Of a stretch of DNA of 64,000 nucleotides, positions 34,308 through 44,674 are shown one piece after another. Both the position numbers and the translations under genes were made by a program. Every line of letters begins with the position of its first letter. Position 1 is the stretch's first letter. The notes under the pieces are model-generated. The model did not search any database. It was not told the DNA's origin and was given only the letters and a program-made list of their open reading frames with translations. Source of the DNA: Wurfbainia villosa (lineage: Eukaryota; Streptophyta; Magnoliopsida; Zingiberales; Zingiberaceae); contig CM046000.1 of the NCBI GenBank assembly GCA_025175895.1, forward strand, positions 34,260,720-34,324,719, read 5' to 3'.

Positions 34308-35225
34308 TCACGAGCTAAATCGAGTGTGCAGAAAAGTACTAAAGCTGGAGCTGAAAGCTAGCGACACCCGGAGGAAGCCGCGGTGGTCGGGCGACACTGA
34401 TTTGAATTGTGCCCTCTTTTGATTCTTTAGTAACCTCCTTTCCCTCTGAACGATCTTCCGCACTACGTTCACTATTGCTTCCACCTTTTCGGATTCGGAC
34501 TCTAATTCGTCGTCAGGTTCGAGTCCATCTTTTTGCCTAGTAGGTGGCTTGCTTCTTTGTCCTGCAAGTAGAGCAATACCTCTCTTGGCTCGGACAACGT
34601 TAGTTTGCTTATGAAGTTCAAACTCAGAAAATAATTCATCTAACCTAAGCTTCGAAAGGTCCTTAGAGACCTTGTAGGCATCGACCATGGATGCCCACAA
34701 GGTAGTCCTAGGAAATGAATTAAGAATGTACCTTAGTAGGTCACGGTTTTCGACCTTGTGTCTGATGGTGTGCAGGTCATTGACAATGTCCTGGATGCGG
34801 GCGTGTAGTTGCGTCGCCATCTCGTGTTCCTGCATCTTAAGGTTATACAACTTATTGAAAAGAAGGTCACGTTTACATACCTTAGCATCGGACGTTCCTT
34901 CGTGTAGCTCGATTAATTTATTCCATAGGTCCTTGGCGCTAATGAATGGTCCGATGCGGTTGAGTTCCTCCTTGGACAAGCCACATTGCAATATTTGGGT
35001 TGCTCTTGCATCGGCTTCGATTTGCCTCTTGGTTGCATTTGTCCACTTGTTGAAATCCAAGGTCTCTCCTTGATCATTGGTGGGTAGAGCAAAGCCGGTT
35101 TGGATTATTATCCAAGTCTCGACTTGTGTTTTCAAGAAACACTCCATCCGACCTTTCCAATAACGGAAATCATCTCCGTTAAAGAACGGAGGTCGGGTGG
35201 TGCTATACCCCTCAATGTGAGCCAT
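34308..35225 (-). pseudogene. gag: T2 gag, inverted within its element
   Basis: From the ATG at 35223-35225 (MAHIEGYSTTRPPFF) an open Gag of the T family runs through YWKGRMECFLKTQVET, GLSKEELNRIGPFISAKDLW, ARIQDIVNDLHT and FPRTTLWASMVDAYK, without the frameshift that breaks T1. It ends shortly after a basic stretch (RRLLKNQKR) where the inversion breakpoint (34399) joins it to antisense LTR sequence, which supplies the last residues before the stop at 34308. It lies opposite to the LTR promoter, so it could not be expressed from its own 5' LTR. Confidence 0.8.
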
Positions 35226-35549
35226 TAAGTATCTTGCAAAACACGAATAAAAACCAAAGGGAATTTTAAGACTTGGTCTTGGATTAGTAATGCGAGAAAT
35301 AAATAGGAAATAAACAGAATTAAATGAGAAAAATAAGAAACTAACAAAAACTAACAACTTATGACCTTCGATGTCCCTGAAAGGGTACTAGACGTTGGAT
35401 TTTGGAGCTGGAAATAGCTTGTTACGAGGGTAAACCCTTATACAAAATGTAGATCTCTCAGAGAGCTTCGATTTGGTAGGTAGATCATTATGTGAGTCCA
35501 CTTGTGCGAAAAGTTATGGCCCTTTTACCGTCGACTACTCCAAGAGAGA

Positions 35550-36088
35550 AAATAAAGGTTAGCTGCTCACTAATTCATACGCTTTACAATACAATTAAAA
35601 TGCTTAATAGGAAATTAACTAAGTCCGAGTCTAGGGTTGAGTCGTTACTTGAGGAGGTTGAAACCCTCAAGTAAGAGGCTACTCTAACCTCTTCAACTAG
35701 TCAAGTTCAAGAGGGAAACTCAACCCAATTTGAAAAACTCGAGGAAGAGAATTCTCTCTTGAAAGACCGAGTTCAAGAGGTTGAGGCTACGTTGGAAAGG
35801 TTCACGTTGGTATCTAAGAATCTTAACAGACTACTTGGAACCCAAAGAGCCGTGTACAACAAAGCCGAACTCGGATTTAGGTCAACGACTACGAATAGGT
35901 CATATATGTCTATCGTAAATCATAGTCATCAAAGAGTCCAAGCATGGGTCCCAAAGGTTTTATTGAATTCACATATAAGGACTAATAAGTTTTTGATTCC
36001 CCAAGATCAAATTCATTATTTGAATAGACCATATTGGTTCAATGGTCCAGGGGGAGCTAACACTAAAATAGTGTACCCGCTTACTTAG
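35550..36088 (+). pseudogene. T2 Gag-linker (coiled coil and WVPK-type linker)
   Basis: Plus strand, correct orientation to the LTRs. A heptad-rich stretch (MLNRKLTKSESRVESLLEE, then LEEENSLLKDRVQEVEATLE) has one in-frame TAA near 35672. It is followed by NKAELGFRSTTTNRS, AWVPKVLLNS and HYLNRPYWFNG. It is the counterpart of T1 3988-4440. Confidence 0.65.
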
Positions 36089-37071
36089 CAAAACCATTGA
36101 ATATTTTACTTTAATTTGTAGAACGGCTAGATAGGGAAAATAGTTAGTCAACTCTTGACAACATAGTATCAAGACGCGGCGAGATGATAGTACATTAGGG
36201 AAACAAAGTCTCGTGTATTCGAGCTAGATAAGGCGTATCTAGCTTGGTGCATTTGACCGAGTGGAACTAGCTGAAGCTACCTCGCCGTATCCTTAACTAG
36301 TTAGACCAGGAAGTAACCCTAAGTGACTTAAGTGATATTTTCTTGAATTTGGCTTTGTCTAAGGAAGTGGTCGTTGTTCCGATCAAAGAAGGCCCCTGTG
36401 CCTCGCCACGACCTGGAAGCCAATTTCTCGAAAAGTTACTTAACGATCTAAAGGTTAAATCTGAATCTAACCCAAGGTTGACTATCTTTAATCAATTTAA
36501 AATCATCTCATAAAATATATAAGGTGAACAAATTCTGAGACACATAGAATGGGTGAGATGTTAAGGATAATTGAAATATAACCTCTTCAAAATACTACTT
36601 ATTTTCCCAACTATTGTGCTTAACAACTCTTAGGCCAAAGTTTAGCGCCCCCTACATCTCTTATACTTTATATATTTGACTAAGGGGGAAAGCAAACTAA
36701 CCCCAAGGGTTATATTACAAACCTTTAGATTATTGGTGCAGAGGGACACACCTCGAACCAATCTATCTAATTACTGCTAGACACATGCTTGGACTCATAG
36801 TTGATTTATCTTGATGCATGCATATACCATATTGTTTTTAAACCCCTATTTTATATAACAACCCCCAATATTTGTTGATTTATGGCAAAAGGGGGAGAAG
36901 AGCGAAAGTTAAGGGGGAGTAACACAAAATTTATTTAATTTTGAAAACTAAAGTATCTCTTTCAAAACTCACCTAGGGTTAAGGGGGAGTTTTTAAAAAT
37001 GAAATTCATCATTTAATATACTTGTTTTATGCTTTAATTTCCCTTAACTTTGTGTTGGTTTGCCATAGATC
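36089..37071 (+). other. T2 3' non-coding region and polypurine tract
   Basis: Counterpart of T1 2891-3987, with several GGGGGAG tracts (36893-36917, 36980-36988). The polypurine tract proper is 37072-37085 (AAAAAGGGAGAGAT). No pol. Confidence 0.65.
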
Positions 37072-37085
37072 AAAAAGGGAGAGAT

Positions 37086-38152
37086 TGTTGGTGCAGGGGC
37101 ACCAGATAATCGAACCTGTGTTTTGATTATGGCAAAGACACAAAGTTTAGCTTACATCATTATCTCACGAGCTAAATCGAGTGTGCAAAAAAGTACTAAA
37201 GCTGGAGCTGAAGGCTAGCGACACTCGGAGGAAGCCGCAGTGGTCGGGCAAGACTCGAGTGACTTCGGAGGGAGCCGAAGGAATCGAGTGGAAGGCTGGA
37301 AGCGAGAGCTACAAGGTAAGTATCGAGGAAAGCTCGTGTGAGTGAGAGATTGTAAGGTCATATCCTTTTTACGGGGATGACCATAGGCAGCGATCCGACT
37401 AAGACTTTCTGTGGAATGTCTAGGTCGAGATCGGAATGATTAAGCAAATCGCGTTTATCATTTTTCGAGCTAACCTCTTCGCAGGAAGTAGCGGTGGCGA
37501 TCATTGTTGGACATTGGGCAGTCGATTGATGCTCATCAGTCGACTGATGGGAGTCATTAGTTGACTGATGGCGATGAATCAGCGTTTGCGCTAGGTCAAA
37601 ACAGATAAGGTTTGATGCGGCCACTTGGCAATAAAAATTATACAACTTCGTGATCTGTTCCAAAAAAAGAGAAGACATATTCAGGGGCCAAAATCTATAA
37701 AAGGAGGGGAGGATTCCAACTCGAAAGAACATCAAGTTTATTCTCAAGTGCCCTACAATGCCAACGCTCCAACGCCGTCATAATGCCGACGCGACGACAA
37801 GTTCAAATCTCCTTCGTCGGCAACAGTAGCAAGTAATTGTTTTTATTGTATTCTGTATTTTAATCGTAACGAGGTTAGGTAGGCTTGTTGCCTCATTCTC
37901 GTACTTTCGGTTTTGTGATTGTTGTCTCCTACCTCTAACGAGAAGGAGACATTATAGTGCTTTACCCTCCATACGCGGTCTAGGACCGATAGGGCCTTGG
38001 AGTAGCAACCGCTGGGTTGTGAACCAAGTAAAAATAAATGTGTCTCTTTATTTTTTGCTGCTCTTACTCATTTAATTATCTACTCGAATGAAACGTCGAA
38101 AAGATTTACGATCGCTATCCCCCCCCCTCTAGCGACGCTTCTCGATCCAACA
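37086..38152 (+). repeat. T2 3' LTR
   Basis: 1067 bp, TGTTGG...CCAACA. It keeps the palindrome CATCAGTCGACTGATG (37534-37549) at the place where T1 LTRs have GATCGATCG-like sequence. TATA box 37696-37703; C-run block about 38113-38134. Confidence 0.92.
37696..37703 (+). promoter_or_regulatory. TATA box of T2 3' LTR
   Basis: CTATAAAAGG context, about 145 bp after the palindrome at 37534-37549. Confidence 0.6.
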
Positions 38153-39060
38153 GATACCGCTCATTGCTTATGTTCCTAAATCGGTTTAGGAGCATTGCCA
38201 ACGTTACAAGAACCTATAGGGTCACACACAAAGGGAAATTAGATGGAGATTAGGTTCATATGATGAACCATGAGGATTAGGTTCATGGGATGAACCAAAT
38301 TGGATAAAGAGTAATCCAAATTAGACTAATTGAGTTGGACTCAAGTTGATTCAAGTGTTGAATGAGTCTAATTTAGATTTGATTCATCGAGTCAATTTAA
38401 ACTAATGAATTGAGATTCATTAAATCAAATTGACTTGAATCAAATGGTTGGATTTGATCAACCATGGGAGATAAGAGGTCAAGTTTGACTTGACTTGAGA
38501 GGGAAGATGAATGGTCAATTTTAACTTGACCAATTGTCATGTCATGGTGACTTAGCATGGGGTCAGACAATGATGATGCTCCACATCATCATGGACACAT
38601 CATGGGGTGCCACCTCATGAGGGAGACCAAGAGCCATTGGCTCTTTGAGTTACATGCATGCATGTAACCCCCTTATAGTGGGTTATGAAAAGTGTGAAGT
38701 TAATTGTGTAACTTCATCTTCTTCCTCCTCTCTTCCCTCAAGATCTCTCTTCCTCATCTTGCCGTGAGCCTCTAAGGGGTGCTAGCACACTCTAGGTTGC
38801 TTTTCTCCACCTATTGCTTGTGTGGATACCGATAGAGGAGTGTACACTTGACACTCTCGAGTTCCGGCAAGCCATTTGGATGAGCGGGATAAGCGAAGGG
38901 CATCGCATCAAGGGTAAAACTCTTAACATGTAGATCTAGAGTATATCTAAGGTTTTAAACATGTACATGTATTTTTGTTTATCTTCGCATGGATCTGTGG
39001 CCGACTTTTGGGGTTTTCGCAATGCAAAAAATAGTTTTTACGGCACGGATAGTCTAATAG

Positions 39061-39072
39061 TGGTATCAGAGT
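39061..39072 (+). other. R1 primer-binding site (initiator tRNA-Met)
   Basis: TGGTATCAGAGT, one change from the usual site, one base after the LTR. Confidence 0.85.
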
Positions 39073-39320
39073 CACGTGCGAAGCATGTATATGTTTTAAT
39101 TTTGTAGTTTTTGTATTAGATATAAAAATTACAGATCTGTAACTTTCTGTAAATTTCCTATTTTTATAGATTTTTTGGGTATTTTTCTCGAATAGTCGAA
39201 GCAACAAGTGTTGGGACACTTATAGGCTTCAACCACCGAGAAAAACTTTTCGGAACGGCGAATTCTCGCTTTAGGTTTTTGGGACAGCGATTTAAGTCAC
39301 TGTAAGATCAAGATGGGACA

Positions 39321-39373
39321 CTCGCAAAGTTCATTTTGCGAGTAGGGGCGCTGCCCCTAACCCCGAAAGGGGC
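39321..39373 (+). promoter_or_regulatory. R1 leader hairpin cluster
   Basis: CTCGCAAA/TTTGCGAG is a perfect 8-bp stem (39321-39328 with 39335-39342). Next, TAGGGGC/GCCCCTA is a perfect 7-bp stem with a three-base loop (39343-39359). The same GCCCCT can instead pair with AGGGGC at 39368-39373, so two hairpins exclude each other. A packaging or dimerisation role is an inference. Confidence 0.55.
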
Positions 39374-39895
39374 ATTGTCCCGTGATCGCGCCCGAAAATT
39401 ACTTAGCATGACCGTTATGGAGATGTGACTCATAAAATTGAAAAAAATAGGAAAAATTATAATTATTTCTGTAAAATACATAATTTAGAATTATGCATAA
39501 TTCTATGGTGGTCATGGCTCAAGAACCCCAATGTGATTGGATAAATATGTTGTAATTCATAATACGGCTTGCACGCCATTTTTGTGGTTGTGCATGTTGT
39601 ATAGGGTATGCGACCTGCGTGTCGTGCCTCTTCTTTTAAAATTCTAGTTGTAAATAATTTTAGACTCGAATGTAACTCGAGTTTCATGTTTGTAATGTAC
39701 AAAAATGGAGCGGTGGAAGGTCCACTAGTAGACGGAGTTACGAGGAGGGTGCCAACGACACATGGCGGTCAAAGGAGACGCTTGGAGAAGCCGCTAACCC
39801 TAGGTTGACCGTCCGATCTTCTCATTGGCTTGAGAAGATCGTAGTAGGGTCATGACCTCATCACAATTTATATATATATATATATATATATTTGT

Positions 39896-40024
39896 TTTGC
39901 TTGTATGTATGTGATGCATGCTAGTAAATTTTGCTTGTATGTATATGATGCATGCTAGGATATTTTGCTTGTATGTATATGATGCATGCTAGTATATTGC
40001 TTGTATATATGTGATGCATGCTAG
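39896..40024 (+). repeat. R1 leader: about 31-bp tandem repeat, four copies
   Basis: Units around TTTGCTTGTATGTATATGAT and GCATGCTAGTA, with small differences. A TA dinucleotide run precedes them. Confidence 0.8.
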
Positions 40025-40342
40025 TGTAGGGTAATAAAGGCCTTAATGCGTATATGATACCCATTAACGATTAGATTAGATCTTAATCGAATCACCTCAA
40101 AAATGCCTACCAAGTTTTGATACCCATCACTACCTCGATCATTTATTGTTGTTGAATCTACCAAAGCAGAGCAATGCATATTATCTTGGTAGGGTGCAGA
40201 GGGACAATTTTGGTCCCGCTTATCACGGCTTGGGTGAGAATAAGCTCAATTAGATTGAGTAAAACTAGTTAACTCAATTGGATCGAGTAAAACTATAGGC
40301 ATATTCCAACCGTTGGAAAGATAGGATAAGATTGCATTTACA

Positions 40343-40497
40343 CTAAATCTTGGGCGATTAAGCCAAAGCTAACTCAAGGTCTTTTGTAAATGTGGATGTA
40401 GATCCTATAAACAAGAGTTGCATAGAGATGTAATTGGTAATTTATTACCTACCGATCATACTAAGTCTTGGGTGATTTAGCCAAAGCTAACTCAAGG
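40343..40497 (+). repeat. R1 leader: 37-bp direct repeat
   Basis: CTTGGGYGATTWAGCCAAAG followed by CTAACTCAAGG occurs at 40343-40379 and 40461-40497, 118 bp apart. Confidence 0.75.
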
Positions 40498-40694
40498 CGT
40501 AGTATGATGTGGATCTTGTCCCGCGAGAATTATAGCTAGTTTGTTTGAATCTAGTAATGTGGTTTGACCACATCCATGACTCGATTCTACAAAAGTCCTA
40601 TAATTCAGTGGAAGCATTATTTGATTAAAGGCCTAATTAAATGATAAATGGAATATGATATTAATTTTCTGCATTGTGTATGTTGTTGATTACC

Positions 40695-41560
40695 ATGTCG
40701 ACAAACATGAACACTCTCTCCCTGCATTCTGTCCTTGAGAAGGACAAACTCATTGGAGCTAATTTCCTGGACTGGTATAGGAATTTGAGAATCATTCTCA
40801 CCCAAGAAAGAAAACTGTACGTCCTGGAGCAGTCCATTCCGGAGGCACCTCCTGCCACTGCCTCGTGAGCTGACTGAGATGCTTATAAGAAGCATCAAGA
40901 TGATGCATTAGATGTGTCATGCCTCATGCTCACGACCATGAACTCTGAGCTTCAGAAGCAACATGAGTTCATGAATGCTTTTGATATGGTTGAACATCTT
41001 CATCAACTATATAAAGGACAAGCAAGGAACGAGAGATATGAGATCTCTAAGGCACTATTTCAGTCCAAGATGCAAGATGGGACTCCCGTAGGTCCATATG
41101 TACTCAAGATGATTGAGTACATAGAAAACCTACAGAGGTTGGGATTCCCACTTGGCCAAGAGCTGGTCACTGACTTGATCTTGCAATCTTTGCCACAAAG
41201 CTACAGTCAATTTGTCATGAATTACAACATGAATGAATTGATAAGCCACTGCCTGAGATGCTTAGCATGTTGAGAATTGCTGATCTCAACCTTGAGAAGG
41301 AAAAACCTGACTCCATTTTGATGGTGCAAAAGAAGAAAGGCAAGGGCAAGCCTAAAGGCAAGGGAAAGTCCCAAGCCAAGGGCAAAGGCAAGGCACTGAA
41401 ACCGAAAGGAGGGGTGGCTAAGGAAGGGACTTGCTTCCACTGTAAGGAAGCTGGACACTGGAAGCATAACTGCAAGGCATACCTGGAAGATCTTAAGGAG
41501 AAAAGAAGTGAGACTTCTACTTCAGGTATAAATGTTATAGAAGTCAATCTATCTATTTCT
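40695..41560 (+). pseudogene. gag: R1 gag with intact zinc knuckle, broken
   Basis: ATG at 40695 opens MSTNMNTLSLHSVLEKDKL, then NFLDWYRNLRIILTQERK, ELQKQHEFMNAFDMVEHLHQ and SYSQFVMNYNMNE, an Angela-like Gag. Two close TGA stops (40866 and 40875, at positions suited to CGA) and a one-base shift near 41240 break it. The second frame carries a very basic KGKGKPKGKGKSQAKGKGKA and an intact knuckle C-F-H-C...H...C at 41432-41473. The total would be about 280-290 residues, usual for the family. Confidence 0.88.
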
Positions 41561-41758
41561 TCATCATGGGTATTAGATACCGGATGTGCATCTCACTTTT
41601 GTACCAATGTGCAGGTGCTGAGAAATAGCAGGGCATTGACGAAGGGCGAGGTGGACCTATGAGTAGGCAATGGAGCAAGGGTTGCTGCTTTTGCTGTAGG
41701 AACTTATTTTCTATCTCTACCCTCAAGGCTTGTACTAGAACTAAATGAATGTTGTTAT
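41561..41758 (+). pseudogene. R1 protease
   Basis: SSSWVLDTGCASHFCTNVQ with the active-site D-T-G at 41576-41584. A TGA at 41660-41662 interrupts it before VGNGARVAAFAVGTY. The reading frame then runs toward LVLELNECCYVSALTKNII. Confidence 0.8.
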
Positions 41759-43000
41759 GTGTCTGCTTTGACTAAGAACATAATTTCAGTTTCTTATTTG
41801 GACAAGAAAGGCTTTTCATTTATAATAAAGAACAAATGTTGTTCAGTTTATTTAAATGATATGTTCTATTGTAGTGCACCTCTGATGAACGTACTCTACA
41901 TTCTAGACTTAGAGAACCCCATCTATAACATAAGTACCAAAAGGTTCAAGTCAAATGAGTTGAACCAAACCTATCTCTGACATTGTCGCTTAGGTCACAT
42001 AAATGAGAGTCACTTATCCCAGCTCCATAAGGATGGGCTGCTGGACTCATTTGATTTTGAATCATATGAGACATGCGAGTCTTGCCTTCTTGGTAAGATG
42101 ACCAAGACTCCCTTTAGTGGACACAGTGAAAGAGCAATAGACTTGTTAGGACTTATACATAGTGATGTATGTGGCCCTTTCAATGTTGCTGCTAGAGGTG
42201 GTTATAGGTACTTCATTACATTTACTGATAACTTCAGTAGATATGGTTATGTGTATTTGATGACACATAAGTCAGAATCCTTTGAAAAGTTCAAAGAATT
42301 CAAGAATGAAGTATAAAACCAGCTTGGCAAGAGTATTAAGATACTTCGATCAGATCGAGGTGGAGAATACCTTAGTCATGAGTTTCATGACTATCTAGTT
42401 GAGTGTGGGATTCTATCCCAACTCACTCCTCCTGGAACACCACAGTGGAATGGTGTATTCGAAAGGAGGAATTGTACCATATTAGATATGGTACGATCTA
42501 TGATGCATCACACAGATCTTCCTATATCCTTTTTGGGATATGCTCTAGACACAGCAGCCTTCACTCTTAACCATATACTATCCAAGGATGTGATAAAGAC
42601 ACCATATATGATATGGATAGAGAAAAATCCCAAGATGTCTTTCATTAGGATTTGGGGTTGTGAGGCTTACATTCGACGTCAAGTCTTAGACAAACTGGGA
42701 CCCAAATCCGGTAAGTGCTATTTTGTTGGATATCCCAAGAAAACGAAGGGATATTACTTCTACATTGCCAGTCAGCACAAAGTATTTGTGGCAAAGACTG
42801 GGGTATTTCTAGAAAGAGACTTTGTTTCTAGAAAAACTAGTGGAAGTACATTCGATCTTGAAGAAATTCAAGATAAGGACCATAGCACTGAGGCCTTCAT
42901 GGAGGTTGAACAGGAACCACAAAGTGTTGTGGGTGATAAGATTGTTGCACAAAGAGTTGTGGAACAATAACCTGTTCAGGTAGACCTACCTCTTTGCAGG
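41759..43000 (+). pseudogene. R1 integrase
   Basis: Begins with the zinc domain (HCRLGH...C..C around 41980-42095). The core follows: IHSDVCGPF (first D), FITFTDNFSRYGYVY, a stop at 42314-42316, LRSDRGGEY (second D, about 42350), then TPQWNGVFERRN with the catalytic E retained. The C-terminal part has IWGCEAYIRRQV and GYPKKTKGYYF. Three stops break the frame (41978, 42314, 42968). All three acidic residues remain, so decay is by nonsense changes rather than loss of the active site. Confidence 0.85.
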
Positions 43001-44068
43001 TCTGATAGGGTACGTCGTCAGCCTAAGAGATACTCATTTCTCTTGTCTAACCATGATGATGTTATGCTCATTGAGAATGAGCCTACCTCCTATCAAGAAG
43101 CTATGATGAGCCCAAATTTTGAGAAATGGCTAGAGGCCATGAGATCCAAGATGGAATCCATGCACACCAACCAAGTATGGACTTTGGTTGATCCACCTGA
43201 AGGTGTCAAACCCATTGGGTGTAAGTGGGTCTTTAAGAGAAAGACTGACATGGATGGACTTACGCATACCTATAAGGGTCGATTGGTGGCTAAAGGTTTC
43301 AAGCAAATTCATGGTATTGACTATGATGAAACCTTTTCTCTAGTGGCGATGTTTAAGTCCATTCGGATCATGCTTGCTATTGCAGCATACCACGATTATG
43401 AGATCTGACAGATGGATGTCAAAATCCCATTTCTGAATGGAAACTTGCTTGAGGATGTGTACATGACACAACCTGAGGGTTTTGTAGATCCACATCATAC
43501 TGGGAAAATATGCAAGCTGCAAAGGTCCATTTATGGGCTAAAGTAAGCTTCTCGGAGCTGGAATCTTTGATTCGATGATGCGATCAAACAGTTTGGTTTC
43601 ATCAAGAATGAAGATGAACCCTGTGTCTACAAGAGGGTTAATGAAAACACAGTTGTTTTCCTTGTATTGTGTGTGGATGACATACTACTCATTGGGAATG
43701 ACATCCCTTCACTACAGTCTGTGAAGACTTGGCTAGGGACGTGCTTCTCAATGAAGGACTTAGGTGAAGCAGCCTGTATTCTAGGCATCAAGATCTATAG
43801 AGATAGATCTAAGAGATTGCTTGGCCTAAGTCAGAGTACATATATTGACATGGTATTACTATGGTTTGCCATACAGAATTCTAAGAAGGGACTTCTACCG
43901 ATGTCACATGGTGTGAGTCTTTCAAAGACTCAAAGTCTCTCTTCTAGAGAGGAGAGAGATCGCATGGATAAAATCCCTTATGCATCATCCATAGGATCTA
44001 TCATGTACGTCATGCTATGTACTTATCCTGATGTCTCGTATGCTTTGAGCATGACGAGTAGATACTAG
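43001..44068 (+). pseudogene. R1 reverse transcriptase with altered catalytic box (CVDD)
   Basis: WLEAMRSKMESMHTNQVW, PIGCKWVFKRKTDMDG, LVAKGFKQ, GIDYDETFS, then stops at 43406 (in YEI-stop-QMDV), 43543 (LK-stop-ASRS) and 43567 (NL-stop-FDD). The catalytic box at 43670-43681 reads C-V-D-D instead of Y-V-D-D. Then SMKDLGEAACILGIKIYRDR, LLGLSQSTYID and PYASSIGSIMYVMLC. The three stops fit G-to-A or C-to-T changes at W, Q and R codons. Confidence 0.85.
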
Positions 44069-44609
44069 TCAGATCCAGGTGAGCGTCACTGGATAGCAGT
44101 CAAGAATATTCTTAAGTACTTGAGAAGGACTAAAGAATATTTCTTGATATTTGGAGGCGATGAGGAGCTAGCTGTAAAGGGTTACAGCGATGTCAACTTC
44201 CAAACTGACCAGGATGATTATAGATCACAGTCAAGGTTCGTGTTTTTGCTTGAATGGTGGCGTTGTGAGCCTGAAGAGTTCGAAGCAGGACATAGTTGCT
44301 AATTCTACAACAGAGGCCGAGTATATCGCTGCATCAGAGGCAGCAAAGGAGGCAGTTTGGATCTGCAAGGTCATTACTGAGCTTGAGGTGGTTCCTAGCA
44401 TAGCAGATCCTATAGAGCTCTATTGTGACAACAGTGGAGCGATTGCGCAGGCTAAGGAACCTCGCTCACACCAGCGGACCAAACACATACTACGGCGCTT
44501 CCATCTCATTCGAGAGATTATCGATAGAGGAGATGTGAAGATTTGCAGAGTACCCACATAGGCTAACATCGTAGATCGCGTGACCAAGGCTTTGGCACAG
44601 AAAAAGTAA
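44069..44609 (+). pseudogene. R1 RNase H
   Basis: After a TAG (44066), the frame has HWIAVKNILKYLRRTKEYF and GYSDVNFQTDQDDYRSQSRF. A shift then leads to the second frame with SLKSSKQDIVANSTTEAEYI, AASEAAKEAVWI, ELYCDNSGAIAQAKEPRSHQ, TKHILRRFHLIREII and KICRVPT, ending after KALAQKK at 44609. All RNase H landmarks are present but in two frames. Confidence 0.85.
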
Positions 44610-44664
44610 GATGGTCACACTAGGTCATTGGGTATTAGATACTACAGTGATTGGCGCTAGTGCT

Positions 44665-44673
44665 AGTGGGAGA
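44665..44673 (+). other. R1 polypurine tract
   Basis: AGTGGGAGA just before the 3' LTR. Confidence 0.75.
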
Positions 44674-44674
44674 T

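Larger units (their letters stand above)
34229..38152 (+). mobile_element. T2: rearranged family-T (TR-GAG) element inside the R1 LTR
   Basis: 3.9 kb with perfect duplication GATAC (34224-34228, 38153-38157). The 3' LTR is complete (37086-38152), but the 5' LTR is only its first 170 bp (34229-34398). A segment 34399 to about 35550, carrying gag and part of the leader, is inverted relative to the LTRs; the rest (35550-37085) is in normal order. About 900 bp of 5' LTR, the primer site and part of the leader are gone. Since the duplication frames the whole, the rearrangement came at or after insertion, or was already in the copy that inserted. Confidence 0.9.
33340..39059 (+). repeat. R1 5' LTR, interrupted by T2
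   Basis: LTR sequence at 33340-34228 and 38153-39059, matching 44675-46465. Starts TGTTAGTG; ends TCTAATA where the partner ends TCCAACA, two C-to-T changes. Confidence 0.93.
39073..40694 (+). other. R1 leader with hairpins and repeats
   Basis: 1.6 kb without coding frames. It contains a hairpin cluster (39321-39373), a TA run (39870-39890), a roughly 31-bp repeat in four copies (39896-40024) and a 37-bp direct repeat (40343-40379, 40461-40497). Long structured leaders are typical of BARE/Angela elements and include dimerisation and packaging signals. Confidence 0.75.

Noticed and set aside
37358..37747. 129-codon frame on the minus strand
   Set aside because: It lies wholly in the T2 3' LTR, antisense across the TATA region.
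39870..39890. TA dinucleotide run as a regulatory site
   Set aside because: A simple microsatellite; no evidence beyond its sequence.
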